64,000 nt of DNA from Desulfomicrobium sp. UBA5193 (GTDB lineage Bacteria; Desulfobacterota; Desulfovibrionia; Desulfovibrionales; Desulfomicrobiaceae), in assembly GCA_002412965.1 (NCBI GenBank), contig DHWB01000011.1:124001-188000 (forward strand), read 5' to 3'. The notes under the pieces are model-generated. The model saw only the letters and a list, made by a program, of their open reading frames with translations, did no database searches and was not told the DNA's origin. Positions 17,541 to 25,717 of this stretch are shown here, piece after piece. The position numbers and the translations under genes were made by a program. The stretch's first letter is position 1. The number at the start of each line of letters is the position of its first letter.

Positions 17541-18911
17541 GTGGAACACCTGCTCATAGTCGATGACAACGAGGACGTCCTGACCCAGCTCAAATGGGGC
17601 TTGGCGTCGGAAGCATACACTTTGCACCTGGCCAGCCGGGTGGACGAGGCCCTGGAGATTTTCCGCAAGACCTGCCCCGGAGTGGTCACCCTGGATCTGG
17701 GCCTGCCGCCGCATGTGGATTCCTCGGAAGAGGGCTTTCGGGCCTTGGCCGAGATGCTCAAGATCAACCCTTCGGCCAAGATCATCGTGGTGACCGGCAA
17801 CGATGAGCGCGAGAACGCCTTGCAGGCCATCAAGCTCGGTGCCTTCGACTTTTTCCGCAAGCCCATCGATCTGGGAGAACTGGGCGTCATCATCCGCCGC
17901 GCCTTCCACCTGCACTCCATCGAACAGGAAAGCGCGGTCCAGCGCGACGAGGCGGCCGGAGAAGTCAGGGACAACTGCGGAATCGTGGGGGCATGCGCGG
18001 CCATGCGCGGGGTGCTCAACCTTATCGGCAAGGTGGCTGCCTCGGATGTGCCCATCCTTGTCTCGGGGGAGAGCGGTACGGGCAAGGAGCTTGTGGCCAG
18101 GGCCATTCACGCCAAAAGCCTGCGCAAGAAGGGGGCCATGGTCTGCATCAACTGCGGGGCCATCCCGGATAACCTGATCGAATCCGAACTGTTCGGCCAC
18201 GAGAAGGGCGCTTTTACCGGGGCCGTGTCCACAGTGCAGGGCAAGGTCGAATACGCCAGCGGCGGAACGCTCTTTCTGGATGAAATAGCCGAATTGCCCG
18301 TCAACCTGCAGGTCAAGCTGCTCAGGTTCCTGCAGGAGATGGTCATCCAGCGCGTGGGCGGGAGAAAGGACATCGCAGTCAATGTGCGCATCATCGCGGC
18401 CACGAACGTCGATATTGCCGCGGCTATCGCCGGCGGGAGTTTCCGCGAAGACCTTTATTATCGCATCGGCGTGGTCAATATTCATCTTCCTCCGCTGCGG
18501 GAACGGGAAGGCGACGTACGCATTCTGGCCGAATATTTTCTGGATCGCATCACCAAAGACCTGGGCAAGAACTTGGCCGGATTCACCCCGGAAGCGCTGG
18601 CGTGCCTTGAAACGTACAACTGGCCGGGAAACATCCGCGAGCTTGAGAACAAGCTGCGCCGGGCCGTGCTGCTCGCGGACTCGACCCTGATCACTGCGGA
18701 TGAGCTGGGCTTCGGCGACAACGGGAAAGCCCTGGATGGGTTCAGCCTCGCGGACAAGACCCTGAAGGAAGCACGGGCCATGGTGGAAAAGAAGATGATC
18801 CTCGCAGCCTTGGCCAAGCATGAAGGCAATATCGTGAAAGCCTCCGAAGCCCTCGGCATCAGCCGTCCGACCATGTACGATCTGTTGAAGAAGCACGAAA
18901 TCGAGAACTAG
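17541..18911 (+). CDS. prsR: PEP-CTERM-box sigma-54 response regulator PrsR
   Basis: A 456-aa NtrC-type regulator. The receiver spans residues 1-118 (Asp52 in TLDLGLP, Lys107 in FFRKP). The sigma-54 AAA+ domain follows (about 145-375) with Walker A GESGTGKE (176-183), GAFTGA (223-228, sigma-54 contact) and FLDE (245-248). A Fis-type helix-turn-helix (GNIVKASEALGISRPTMYDLL) ends the protein. PrsR homologues activate exosortase/polysaccharide genes from sigma-54 promoters. I saw no clear -24/-12 element (TGGCAC-N5-TTGC) upstream of the genes in this window. The GTG start follows GAGGAAG. It is partnered with PrsK immediately upstream. Confidence 0.93.
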   Translation: MEHLLIVDDNEDVLTQLKWGLASEAYTLHLASRVDEALEIFRKTCPGVVTLDLGLPPHVDSSEEGFRALAEMLKINPSAKIIVVTGNDERENALQAIKLGAFDFFRKPIDLGELGVIIRRAFHLHSIEQESAVQRDEAAGEVRDNCGIVGACAAMRGVLNLIGKVAASDVPILVSGESGTGKELVARAIHAKSLRKKGAMVCINCGAIPDNLIESELFGHEKGAFTGAVSTVQGKVEYASGGTLFLDEIAELPVNLQVKLLRFLQEMVIQRVGGRKDIAVNVRIIAATNVDIAAAIAGGSFREDLYYRIGVVNIHLPPLREREGDVRILAEYFLDRITKDLGKNLAGFTPEALACLETYNWPGNIRELENKLRRAVLLADSTLITADELGFGDNGKALDGFSLADKTLKEARAMVEKKMILAALAKHEGNIVKASEALGISRPTMYDLLKKHEIEN

Positions 18912-19036
18912 GGAGCTGCCCCAAACGGGGACCTGCTTCGTCACTGCAGAAAATTTAGCCCCTCACTCGTGCCCGCCAAGCACTGGATGAACACGGTCGG
19001 CCCGGTACCGGTGGGCGGAAGCGATGAAAATTGTCC

Positions 19037-19071
19037 AAAAAAAAGGGCGGCCCCTTGCGGAGCCGCCCGGA
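19037..19071 (-). terminator. Rho-independent terminator of the VWA-OmpA gene
   Basis: On the minus strand the stem CGGGCGGCTCC / GGGGCCGCCC is followed by a run of eight T. It lies 21 bases beyond the VWA-OmpA stop codon, between the convergent prsR and VWA-OmpA genes. Confidence 0.85.
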
Positions 19072-19091
19072 ACAGACGCGGAAAATGACGC

Positions 19092-20225
19092 CTATTTCTT
19101 CTTGAAAACGCCCTTCAGGACGGCTTCCATGCGGCGGTTTTCGGCGCGGCCTGCGTCGGTATCATTGCTGGCGACGGGCTTGCTCTCGCCAAAGCCCACG
19201 GCGGTCAGCAGCTTGCCGTTCATGCCGAAGTTCTTGACAAGATAGTCGCGCACGCTGTTGGCGCGACGCTGGGACAGCTTCTGGTTGTACTCGTCGGAGC
19301 CCATGGAGTCGGTGTGGCCGCCGATCTCGATGACGGTGCCGGGGAGCTGTTTGGCATAGGCTGCGAAGTCGGCCAGTTCCTGACGGTACTCGGGCTTTAC
19401 GTCGGACTTGTCGAAATCGAAGTTGACCTTGAGCTTCAAGACCTCGGGGATCGGGCAACCTTTGGCGTCGACAGCGAGGTCGGTGGGCGTGCCTGCACAT
19501 TTGTCGATGCAGTTGTTCACGCCGTCGGCGTCGTCGTCGAGCGCGCAAGGATCGGCCACCGGGGCGGCGCCGGCTGTTTCATAGAACACGTCCTTCACGA
19601 ACTTCTGCAGGGCAGCGTCGTCGGCCAGCTGTGTGGCGGAAGCGCCCACGCCGCAGGACTTCAGGTTGGTGATGCCGTCGAGCAGGGCCTGGTTGCCATT
19701 CACGGTGTCGGCGAAGCTGATGGTGTGAAAGCACACGCCGTACTTCTCGGCCAGAGCGGCTGCGACCTTGAGGGAGCCTTCACCTGTATTCTCCTGGCCG
19801 TCGGACAGGATGATCACGGCGTTTCGGCCCGTAGCACCCTTCAGGGTGGACTCAAGGTCGCCGAGGCCTACGCCCAGGGGAGTGGGGTTGTTGCCGATGA
19901 GGGTCGGCACCTTGGCGATGGACGCGCCGTAAGAAGCAGCGGAGTAGGTCGCCAGCGCCTGGAGTTCCGTGGACGGCGCGGCGGTGTTCAGGCCGCCCTT
20001 GTAGCCGAGCTCGGGAATCATCGTGTTCATGCGTTCCAGGATGGACTTGGCCAGAGCGATTTTGCGCGTCTTGGTGCCGACATATTTTTCGTCCATGGAA
20101 CCGGAGCGGTCCACCAGGATGATGAAGTTGTCGACTTTCTTCACGAATTTTTCCGCCGCAACGGAAGCCGTAGCGGTCAACGCGACCAGCAAAAGGCCCA
20201 GGATCATAATCTTCGCCAATTTCAT
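19092..20225 (-). CDS. VWA domain and OmpA-family envelope protein
   Basis: A 377-aa exported protein taken from ATG 20225, with GGAG 8-11 bases upstream. A signal peptide (MKLAKIMILGLLLVALTATA) precedes a von Willebrand A domain with a MIDAS site (LVDRSGSMDE, then LSDGQEN). A calcium-type DDDADGVNNCIDKCAGTP repeat (about 235-252) follows. The C-terminus is an OmpA-like peptidoglycan-binding domain: NFDFDKSDVKPEYR, IEIGGHTDSMGSDEYNQKL and QRRANSVRDYL. It probably sits in the periplasm or outer membrane and tethers a ligand-binding VWA module to the cell wall. It is monocistronic with its own terminator. Confidence 0.92.
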   Translation of the reverse strand: MKLAKIMILGLLLVALTATASVAAEKFVKKVDNFIILVDRSGSMDEKYVGTKTRKIALAKSILERMNTMIPELGYKGGLNTAAPSTELQALATYSAASYGASIAKVPTLIGNNPTPLGVGLGDLESTLKGATGRNAVIILSDGQENTGEGSLKVAAALAEKYGVCFHTISFADTVNGNQALLDGITNLKSCGVGASATQLADDAALQKFVKDVFYETAGAAPVADPCALDDDADGVNNCIDKCAGTPTDLAVDAKGCPIPEVLKLKVNFDFDKSDVKPEYRQELADFAAYAKQLPGTVIEIGGHTDSMGSDEYNQKLSQRRANSVRDYLVKNFGMNGKLLTAVGFGESKPVASNDTDAGRAENRRMEAVLKGVFKKK

Positions 20226-20853
20226 GCAATTTCTCCAATGGGTTGATATTTCATCTTCAAGGGGGCTGGTCTGGTCCGAAAACCGTCCAGTCCTGTCCTC
20301 AACATCGCTCGGCTGATGGATCACGTACCAGATACGCAAAAGCTCAGCTCCGGCTCGGCACATCGGGTTCGTCTTTCCGGCAACAAAGTCCCCGCCTCGA
20401 GAATGTGTATTCTCATCCGCGCGGGAAGCTTTTCCATTATCGATCCCTGCATTGCCGTGGCCTTGGCTCACAATCCGGATGGCGGCGGCTCTGCGCCAGC
20501 AAAAAGAATGTCGGATAGCGATATCCATGCCAGTTGCTGCCGCAGAAGGCGGCGCATGCGCATCTTCAATCGCTGCCTCATTCATCCCGGAAACATGATC
20601 TTCGCTTTTCGTCTGGCTTGATCAAGCCGTGCCCTGAAATTTCTGGCCAAACGAGGAGGCATCGCTCCAGGTGATTGGCGTATAATCAGGCAATCATGCT
20701 GTCTGTCATCGCCCGGAAACTGCCGAAGAACGACGTGAAATGGCGCAGAGACAAGGCGGCATTTCGTCTTCGGGACGATGGGCGATCTCATGACTGCCCG
20801 CTCTGTCTCGGCGTTGTTTCGCTTGGATCCGGGCAATCCGCGTGAAAGAAGAA
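20226..20853. other. Unexplained 630-bp intergenic region
   Basis: No coding frame here is convincing: the longest, 84-101 aa, overlap each other on both strands and look like GC-driven noise. The part nearest the VWA-OmpA gene is its long 5' leader on the minus strand and contains several short inverted repeats, such as GAGAATGTGTATTCTC at about 20399. I tried to match known riboswitch motifs and found none. It may hold promoters, an sRNA or decayed sequence. Confidence 0.35.
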
Positions 20854-20877
20854 ATCCCGCCTCGTTCGAGGCGGGAT
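20854..20877 (-). terminator. Terminator hairpin downstream of the tRNA
   Basis: ATCCCGCCTCG and CGAGGCGGGAT form a perfect 11-bp stem. On the minus strand a T-rich stretch (TTTCTTCTTTC) follows, so it should end transcription of the minus-strand tRNA 67 bases upstream. Confidence 0.7.
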
Positions 20878-20944
20878 CAAAAAATCAAAGAGAAAGCGGC
20901 GAACAGCGTTTCTCGTCAATGTGCTGAATCTATGTGATTTTTAA

Positions 20945-21020
20945 TGGTGGGCCTACCAGGGGTCGAACCTGGGACCATCCGGTTATGAGCCGGGGGCTCT
21001 ACCAACTGAGCTATAGGCCC
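20945..21020 (-). tRNA. tRNA with CAT anticodon (elongator Met or lysidine-type Ile)
   Basis: A 76-nt cloverleaf including an encoded CCA end. The acceptor stem is GGGCCTA / TAGGCCC, the D arm AGCTCAGTTGGTAGAGC, the anticodon arm CCGGCTCATAACCGG with CAT, and the T arm CCAGGTTCGACCCCTGG. A CAT anticodon can be elongator Met, initiator Met or Ile2 after lysidine modification. The paired G1-C72 end rules out an initiator; Met and Ile2 cannot be separated by eye. Confidence 0.9.
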
Positions 21021-21048
21021 GTTCGTGACGGAATGCGCTTGTTATGTC

Positions 21049-21966
21049 CTAGGCGGTTCCCTTGTCAAGGAGAGCACGGCGTCTGTCCTTGACGTGGTTG
21101 ATGGCCGCGCGTCCGGCCAGGGCGCCTTCGCCCACGGCCACGCTGATCTGCAGAAAGCGGCCCACACAGTCTCCGGCCGCGAAAACACCGGCCACGTTGG
21201 TCCGTTGCTCGCGGTCGGTCTCGATGAACTGTCCGTTGCGAATCAGGCCAAGGCTGTAGGCGAAGTCGTTGGAAGAGGCCTGCCCGATGGCCACGAAGAG
21301 GCCCTGTGCGTTTATCGATTCGCCGGACTCGAAGACGACTCGTTCCAGTCCTTTTTCTCCGGCCAGAGAAGAAATTTTGTCCTTCAGCACGGGAATGTGG
21401 TTCTCTTCCAGGCGGTAGCGGAACTCTTCGCTTATGCTTGGCTCTTTGCCCTGGGAGCAGACCTTCACATCCGGAGTGTACTGCAGCAGTTCAAGGGCCT
21501 GATTGGCCGCGAAGTTTCCTTCTCCGACGACCACGACCGGTTTTCCGCGCATGAAGAAGCCGTCGCAGCTGACGCAGTAGGAAACCCCCTTGCCTTCGAA
21601 GTCACCGAGGTTGGAGATGCCTGGCCGGATGCGGGACACGCCCGTGGCCAGGATCAGCGACGTGGCTTCGATCTCGACGTCCTCGGTTTTGGCGACGAAA
21701 GCCCCGATTTCGTTCTGATGGATGGCGAGCACCCGGTCGCAACGCATTTCGGCGCCGAATTTTGCGGCCTGCGCCCGGCCCCGATCAATAAGGTCCTTGC
21801 CGGTGATGGTCTCGGTGAAGCCGAAGTAGTTGTCGATTTCATAGTCGCCCGCCACCTTCGGGGCGCAGCCGAGGATGAGGGTGATCATGCCCGCACGGGC
21901 CGTATAGATGGCGGAGGAGAGCCCTGCGGGGCCTTGTCCGATGATGAGTATGTCAACTTTTTCCAT
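21049..21966 (-). CDS. Thioredoxin reductase-like FAD flavoprotein, atypical
   Basis: A 305-aa FAD/disulfide oxidoreductase of thioredoxin reductase size. IIGQGPAG (8-15) binds FAD, CVSC (131-134) is the redox disulfide, VVGEGNFA (147-154) is the second nucleotide fold, and VFAAGDCVG (261-269) is the C-terminal FAD motif. The HRRxxxRA motif that usually reads the NADPH 2'-phosphate is missing after the second fold (VKVCSQGKEPSIS). The electron donor may therefore not be NADPH; ferredoxin or NADH-linked relatives exist in anaerobes. ATG 21966 has a strong GGGAGGAG site. It is the last gene of an operon with a hybrid kinase and an adenosine-specific-kinase-like gene. Confidence 0.88.
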   Translation of the reverse strand: MEKVDILIIGQGPAGLSSAIYTARAGMITLILGCAPKVAGDYEIDNYFGFTETITGKDLIDRGRAQAAKFGAEMRCDRVLAIHQNEIGAFVAKTEDVEIEATSLILATGVSRIRPGISNLGDFEGKGVSYCVSCDGFFMRGKPVVVVGEGNFAANQALELLQYTPDVKVCSQGKEPSISEEFRYRLEENHIPVLKDKISSLAGEKGLERVVFESGESINAQGLFVAIGQASSNDFAYSLGLIRNGQFIETDREQRTNVAGVFAAGDCVGRFLQISVAVGEGALAGRAAINHVKDRRRALLDKGTA

Positions 21967-22035
21967 GTTTATGCTCCTCCCGTTGGGTATGTCGGAAATG
22001 ATAAGACGAGATGGCGCACAATGCAATGCGGCCCT

Positions 22036-23667
22036 TCAAATTTTGCAATGGCAATGGGACAGACAGCGGCGCAAAGCCTGGCCAAGGGACAGCATGTCGA
22101 TGGGTTTCAGGATGACTTGGCACACGGCCTGGTGCGAAGGGGCGAGGTTGTGAAGCGGCGACACCGAAGTCAGGAGGATGCGGATGCGCGGGTTGAAGCG
22201 CTGTATGGTCGCGCACAGTTCGTCCAGTTGGCTCGCCGGACTTTCCTCGGCCAGGATGAGGTCCATGCGGGCCGGGTCCTTGAGGATCATCTCCCTTCCG
22301 CGGTCCAGATTGTCGGCCTGCCAAGTCTGATAGCCGAGCTTTGCAAGGCAGGAGCAGATGGACGCGCGGACCTCGGGATCGGATTCTATGACCAGAATGC
22401 GTTCGGCGCAGCCTCTTATCTCGGGGACTGTCAGGCACTCGGTGCAATCGGGCAGCAGCCGTGCGCTGGCGGGCAGGCAGACCTGCACACTCGTGCCTCC
22501 CTCCGCGTTGCCGGAGAAGACAAGCTTGCCGCGCAAGGTTTTGACGATCTTCTGGGTCACGAAGAGGCCAAGTCCCGTTCCCTCGTCCCGCGACTTGGTG
22601 GTGAAGAACGGCTCGCACAATCTGGGCAGATTATCTTCGGGCACGCCGACCCCGTTGTCGGCCACGGTGATGACCACAAGCATGCTCTCAGGGTCGGTGA
22701 TCAGGAGGCGGGAGTCCGGCTCCTGATGCACATGGGCCGTGATCTTGATGCGCGGATGCGGAGTGTCGGCCAGGGCGTGGACGGCGTTGTTGGTCAGGTT
22801 CATGAGGATCTGCTGCAGATGGACCGGATCGCCGAACAAGGCGCCCAGGTTTTGCTCCAGCTGGGCCTCGATCTCGATACGCGAGGGCGTGGTGCCCCGG
22901 ATGATGTCCAGGGTCTCGGTCATGGTGTCGCGGATGGAGAAGAGGGAAAATTCTTCGTGCATCTTGCCGGTGAAATGCAGCACGCTGCGGATAAGCGAGG
23001 TGCCGCGCTGACAGACGCGCAGGATGCGGTCCAGGTCTTCCTGCTCCGGTGTTTCCCTGGCTGCGATGGCATCCCTGATAAGCTCCGTGGAAAAGACGAT
23101 GGAGGACAGGATGTTGTTGAAGTCATGGGCCATGCCCCCGGCCAGGGTGCCGATGATGCCGAGCTTCTGCTGCTTCAGAAACTGGTGTTCCAGTTCCCGG
23201 TTGGCCTTTTGCAACTCAAGGGTGCGCTGTTGAACCTGACGCTCCAGATTGAGCTTGTAGTCCTCGTTCTCCCGGATCAGGGCCGCCCGTTCGAGGGCCT
23301 TGTCCACGGCATGAAGGACCGTCGGCGCGACGATGGGCTTGACCAGGTAATCCCAGGCCCCCAGACGCAGGGCGTCGATCGCTTCATCGAGTCCGCCCGC
23401 ACCGGAAATGACCAGCACCGGGGTCCGGGGCGTGGCGTCGGACAGTCTGGACAGCAGCTCAAGGCCGTTCATGACCGGCATCTTCAGGTCGACTATGAGG
23501 AGATCCGGGGAGTGAACCCGGAACATGTCCAGACCTTCCAGACCATTGCCGGCCTGCAGGATTTTGAAGCCTCGGGAGCGAAGGATGGTTCCGGTGGTGG
23601 CGCGGATGAACGGGTCGTCGTCCACCACCAGAACTGTTGCCGGGTTTTTGGGCTGTGAGGCCGGCAT
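22036..23667 (-). CDS. Hybrid histidine kinase with two receiver-like domains
   Basis: A 543-aa cytoplasmic protein without membrane segments. An N-terminal receiver (about 11-125; Asp60 in LLIVDLKMP, Lys110) leads through a coiled coil (130-170) to a HisKA domain with His181 (GGMAHDFNNIL) and an ATPase domain (NLTNNAVHAL, VADNGVGVP, DEGTGLGLFV). A C-terminal receiver-like domain (about 423-537) keeps Lys521 (ILKP) but has Glu474 where the phospho-Asp should be (DLILAEES). It therefore looks like a receiver-fed kinase with an output domain fixed in a phospho-like state. It lies 1 base after the upstream gene in an operon. The signal and target are unknown. Confidence 0.9.
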   Translation of the reverse strand: MPASQPKNPATVLVVDDDPFIRATTGTILRSRGFKILQAGNGLEGLDMFRVHSPDLLIVDLKMPVMNGLELLSRLSDATPRTPVLVISGAGGLDEAIDALRLGAWDYLVKPIVAPTVLHAVDKALERAALIRENEDYKLNLERQVQQRTLELQKANRELEHQFLKQQKLGIIGTLAGGMAHDFNNILSSIVFSTELIRDAIAARETPEQEDLDRILRVCQRGTSLIRSVLHFTGKMHEEFSLFSIRDTMTETLDIIRGTTPSRIEIEAQLEQNLGALFGDPVHLQQILMNLTNNAVHALADTPHPRIKITAHVHQEPDSRLLITDPESMLVVITVADNGVGVPEDNLPRLCEPFFTTKSRDEGTGLGLFVTQKIVKTLRGKLVFSGNAEGGTSVQVCLPASARLLPDCTECLTVPEIRGCAERILVIESDPEVRASICSCLAKLGYQTWQADNLDRGREMILKDPARMDLILAEESPASQLDELCATIQRFNPRIRILLTSVSPLHNLAPSHQAVCQVILKPIDMLSLGQALRRCLSHCHCKI

Positions 23668-23668
23668 T

Positions 23669-24151
23669 CTAGAATTTGTAGCCGATCATGCGCAGGAATT
23701 TGGTGCGTTTGGCCTTGTCCTCGTCGGTTTCCACGCCCTTGGAAGCAAAACCGTCGATCACGCCCAGAATGCCCCGGCCCTGATCCGTCTGGGCCACGAT
23801 GACCTGGACCGGGTTGGCGGTGGCGCAGAAAAGGCGGACCACTTCAGGCACGTTCTGGATGGTGTTGACCACGTTGACCGGGAACATGTCGCGCATGAAC
23901 AGGATGAAGCTGTGTCCGGCCGAGAGGGCCAGGGCATTGTCCCGGGCCAGTTCGATCAGCTCGGGGTCCGTGCCCGTGGTCCGGATCAGGCAGGCGTCGG
24001 ACGCCTCGCAAAAGGCCAGGCCGAATTTGGCTCCGGGCACGGTGTTGACCATGGCTTCGTGCACATCTTCAACGGTCTTGATGAAATGAGACATGCCCAG
24101 AATGAGATTCAGGGCGTTTGGATTCTTGACTGGGACTATCGAAAGCTCCAT
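23669..24151 (-). CDS. Adenosine-specific kinase family protein (DUF355)
   Basis: A 160-aa protein from ATG 24151 (AAGGAG 7-8 bases upstream); the TTG two codons earlier is less likely. NPNALNLILGMSHFIKTVED, GAKFGLAFCEASDACL, CATANPVQVIVAQT and GRGILGVIDG match the small DUF355 family conserved in archaea and thermophiles. The family name comes from structures with adenosine-type ligands, and its physiological reaction is poorly known. It leads an operon with a hybrid kinase (1-base gap) and a thioredoxin reductase-like gene, which suggests a nucleotide- or redox-sensing function. That link is inference. Confidence 0.87.
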   Translation of the reverse strand: MELSIVPVKNPNALNLILGMSHFIKTVEDVHEAMVNTVPGAKFGLAFCEASDACLIRTTGTDPELIELARDNALALSAGHSFILFMRDMFPVNVVNTIQNVPEVVRLFCATANPVQVIVAQTDQGRGILGVIDGFASKGVETDEDKAKRTKFLRMIGYKF

Positions 24152-24182
24152 GGGCAACTCCTTGAATCGATCGGGGCGACGG

Positions 24183-24653
24183 TTATTTCTGCACTCGCGC
24201 CGAGCCGTCGTTGGCGCGCAGCAGGCGGACCCGTTCGCCTGCGTAGAACTGTATATCCGCTTCCTGGACTACGGTCACCATGTCGCCAGTGTCCAGTTCC
24301 ACGGTGATTTCCACGCCATTCTTCTTGGTCACGCCTTCCTCGGCCACTGCGCCGACGGCCGCGCCACCTATGGCGCCGACAACTGCGCCAAGCAGCTGCC
24401 CCCTGCCGCCGCCGACCATGCTACCCAGCACTCCGCCGGTCGCACCACCCGCCACGGCGCCCACGCCGCTCTGGGTACCTTCAATTTGAACGGACCTGAC
24501 TTCCCTGACGGTTCCGTAGTTGACCCGCATTTCCTGGCGAGCCTGATCCCGCGAATAGACCTGTCCGGAACGGCTGGACGCACAGGAAGCAAGAAAGCCG
24601 CTTCCTGCAAGCAGAAAGAGGCAAAGGATGAGCATCATTTTGTGGTTGCGCAT
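24183..24653 (-). CDS. Glycine-zipper outer-membrane lipoprotein (SlyB/Pcp-like)
   Basis: A 156-aa lipoprotein from ATG 24653 with AGGAG upstream. The signal peptide ends in a lipobox (GFLASC, Cys24). A glycine-zipper segment follows at about 69-103 (GAVAGGATGGVLGSMVGGG and AVVGAIGGAAVGA), then a beta-rich tail (GVEITVELDTGDMVTVV). This order is that of SlyB/Pcp-type lipoproteins, which insert into or support the outer membrane and often respond to envelope stress. It is 31 bases upstream of the DUF355 gene and could be the first gene of that operon, or transcribed separately. Confidence 0.88.
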   Translation of the reverse strand: MRNHKMMLILCLFLLAGSGFLASCASSRSGQVYSRDQARQEMRVNYGTVREVRSVQIEGTQSGVGAVAGGATGGVLGSMVGGGRGQLLGAVVGAIGGAAVGAVAEEGVTKKNGVEITVELDTGDMVTVVQEADIQFYAGERVRLLRANDGSARVQK

Positions 24654-24781
24654 GAGTACACTCCTGGGTTGCAATTTGAGAAGAATCCGCCCCCTGCGTC
24701 ATGCGCCGGGAACAAATCACTTGCATGATTTATAGTGGTTTGACGAAGGTGGTCAAGGATTCTTCATCTTAACGGGCGGAA

Positions 24782-25717
24782 TTACTGAGTCATGGATGCG
24801 GCAATGATTTGCGCTACGCGGTCGTGCGGTTTGAGCGCGTCGAGCAGGATGCCTTCGGGGTCCGCAATGTTTTTGGCGCGGAGCACCTTCAGGAGCTTTT
24901 CGTACAGGGTGTCAAGATCGACGTACTGGGCCACGGATTTGTATTCGGGCATGGTCAGCACGGAGGAATAGACGGGCAGGTTGTCCGCGTCATGACCATT
25001 CAGGATGACCAGTGAAAATTTGCGGCCTTCGATTTCGAAATCCAGCTTGAACTCTTTGATGTCGGTATTGGTGATGGTGTTCAGGTTGGAAATGGATTTG
25101 GCCCGCGCGAAAATTCCGGAGATGATGCGCAGGCTGTCCTTTTTCATCTGAGCCAAAGCCTCCCGTTCCGAGAGTTCGATCAGCAGGATGGATTTGTTCA
25201 GCTCGTAGTAGATGTCGTCGAAAATGTTGTTGGTCTTGAGTTCCTCGTACAGCGCTTCGAAATCCGCGTGGTTGATCCTGCGGAAATGGGACATGTCGGG
25301 ACGCTCGTTCTCCACGGCCGCGTAGTCGTCGCAGACGTAGGGCACGATGGATGTGGTCTCGTAGAGGTAGAACTCAAGGCCGATGGAGCCTTCCTCTTCC
25401 AGGATGGCGGACACGGAGAGGTCGGCCAGCAACGTGCCGCCGTCTATTTCCAGCCCGTAGTCGGCATAGACCTGGCGCAACCGGGGGTCCGATGCGTCGA
25501 GGACATAGTTGTAGATCGGGTAGGCCATACCGTCCTGGTCATGGATGGCAAGCTCCTTCCAGGATGCAAAGCGGGTCGCGACCATGTGTTGAAAAATCTT
25601 CTTGATGAATTTTTTCAGGCACATGGTGAAGAGTTTCAGTTCTTTGCCCGTGGTGCTTGGCTCTTCGGAATCCTTGATGGCGGGCTGTTCTTCAAAATCG
25701 TCTTCGTCTCTCTTCAT
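24782..25717 (-). CDS. Hypothetical protein, 311 aa
   Basis: I do not recognise this protein. The N-terminus is highly acidic (MKRDEDDFEEQPAIKDSEEP), followed by a basic amphipathic patch (CLKKFIKKIFQHMV) and a mixed alpha/beta body without membrane segments or known motifs. Its ATG overlaps the stop of the L-serine dehydratase gene by 4 bases, so the two are translationally coupled. It could be an accessory protein of that enzyme or an unrelated soluble protein. The reading frame is long and has normal codon use, so a real gene is likely. Confidence 0.8.
   Translation of the reverse strand: MKRDEDDFEEQPAIKDSEEPSTTGKELKLFTMCLKKFIKKIFQHMVATRFASWKELAIHDQDGMAYPIYNYVLDASDPRLRQVYADYGLEIDGGTLLADLSVSAILEEEGSIGLEFYLYETTSIVPYVCDDYAAVENERPDMSHFRRINHADFEALYEELKTNNIFDDIYYELNKSILLIELSEREALAQMKKDSLRIISGIFARAKSISNLNTITNTDIKEFKLDFEIEGRKFSLVILNGHDADNLPVYSSVLTMPEYKSVAQYVDLDTLYEKLLKVLRAKNIADPEGILLDALKPHDRVAQIIAASMTQ

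Noticed and set aside
17400..18944. A 514-codon open frame on the minus strand
   Set aside because: It is antisense to PrsR with its clear receiver, AAA+ and HTH motifs, and has shadow-type composition.
20226..20853. Known riboswitch before the VWA-OmpA gene
   Set aside because: Compared by eye with c-di-GMP, TPP, cobalamin and molybdenum-cofactor consensus cores; none of their conserved blocks is present in order.
21025..23658. An 877-codon open frame on the plus strand
   Set aside because: It is antisense to the thioredoxin reductase-like and hybrid kinase genes, whose motifs are clear. The frame is open because of high GC in third positions and its translation has no recognisable domain.
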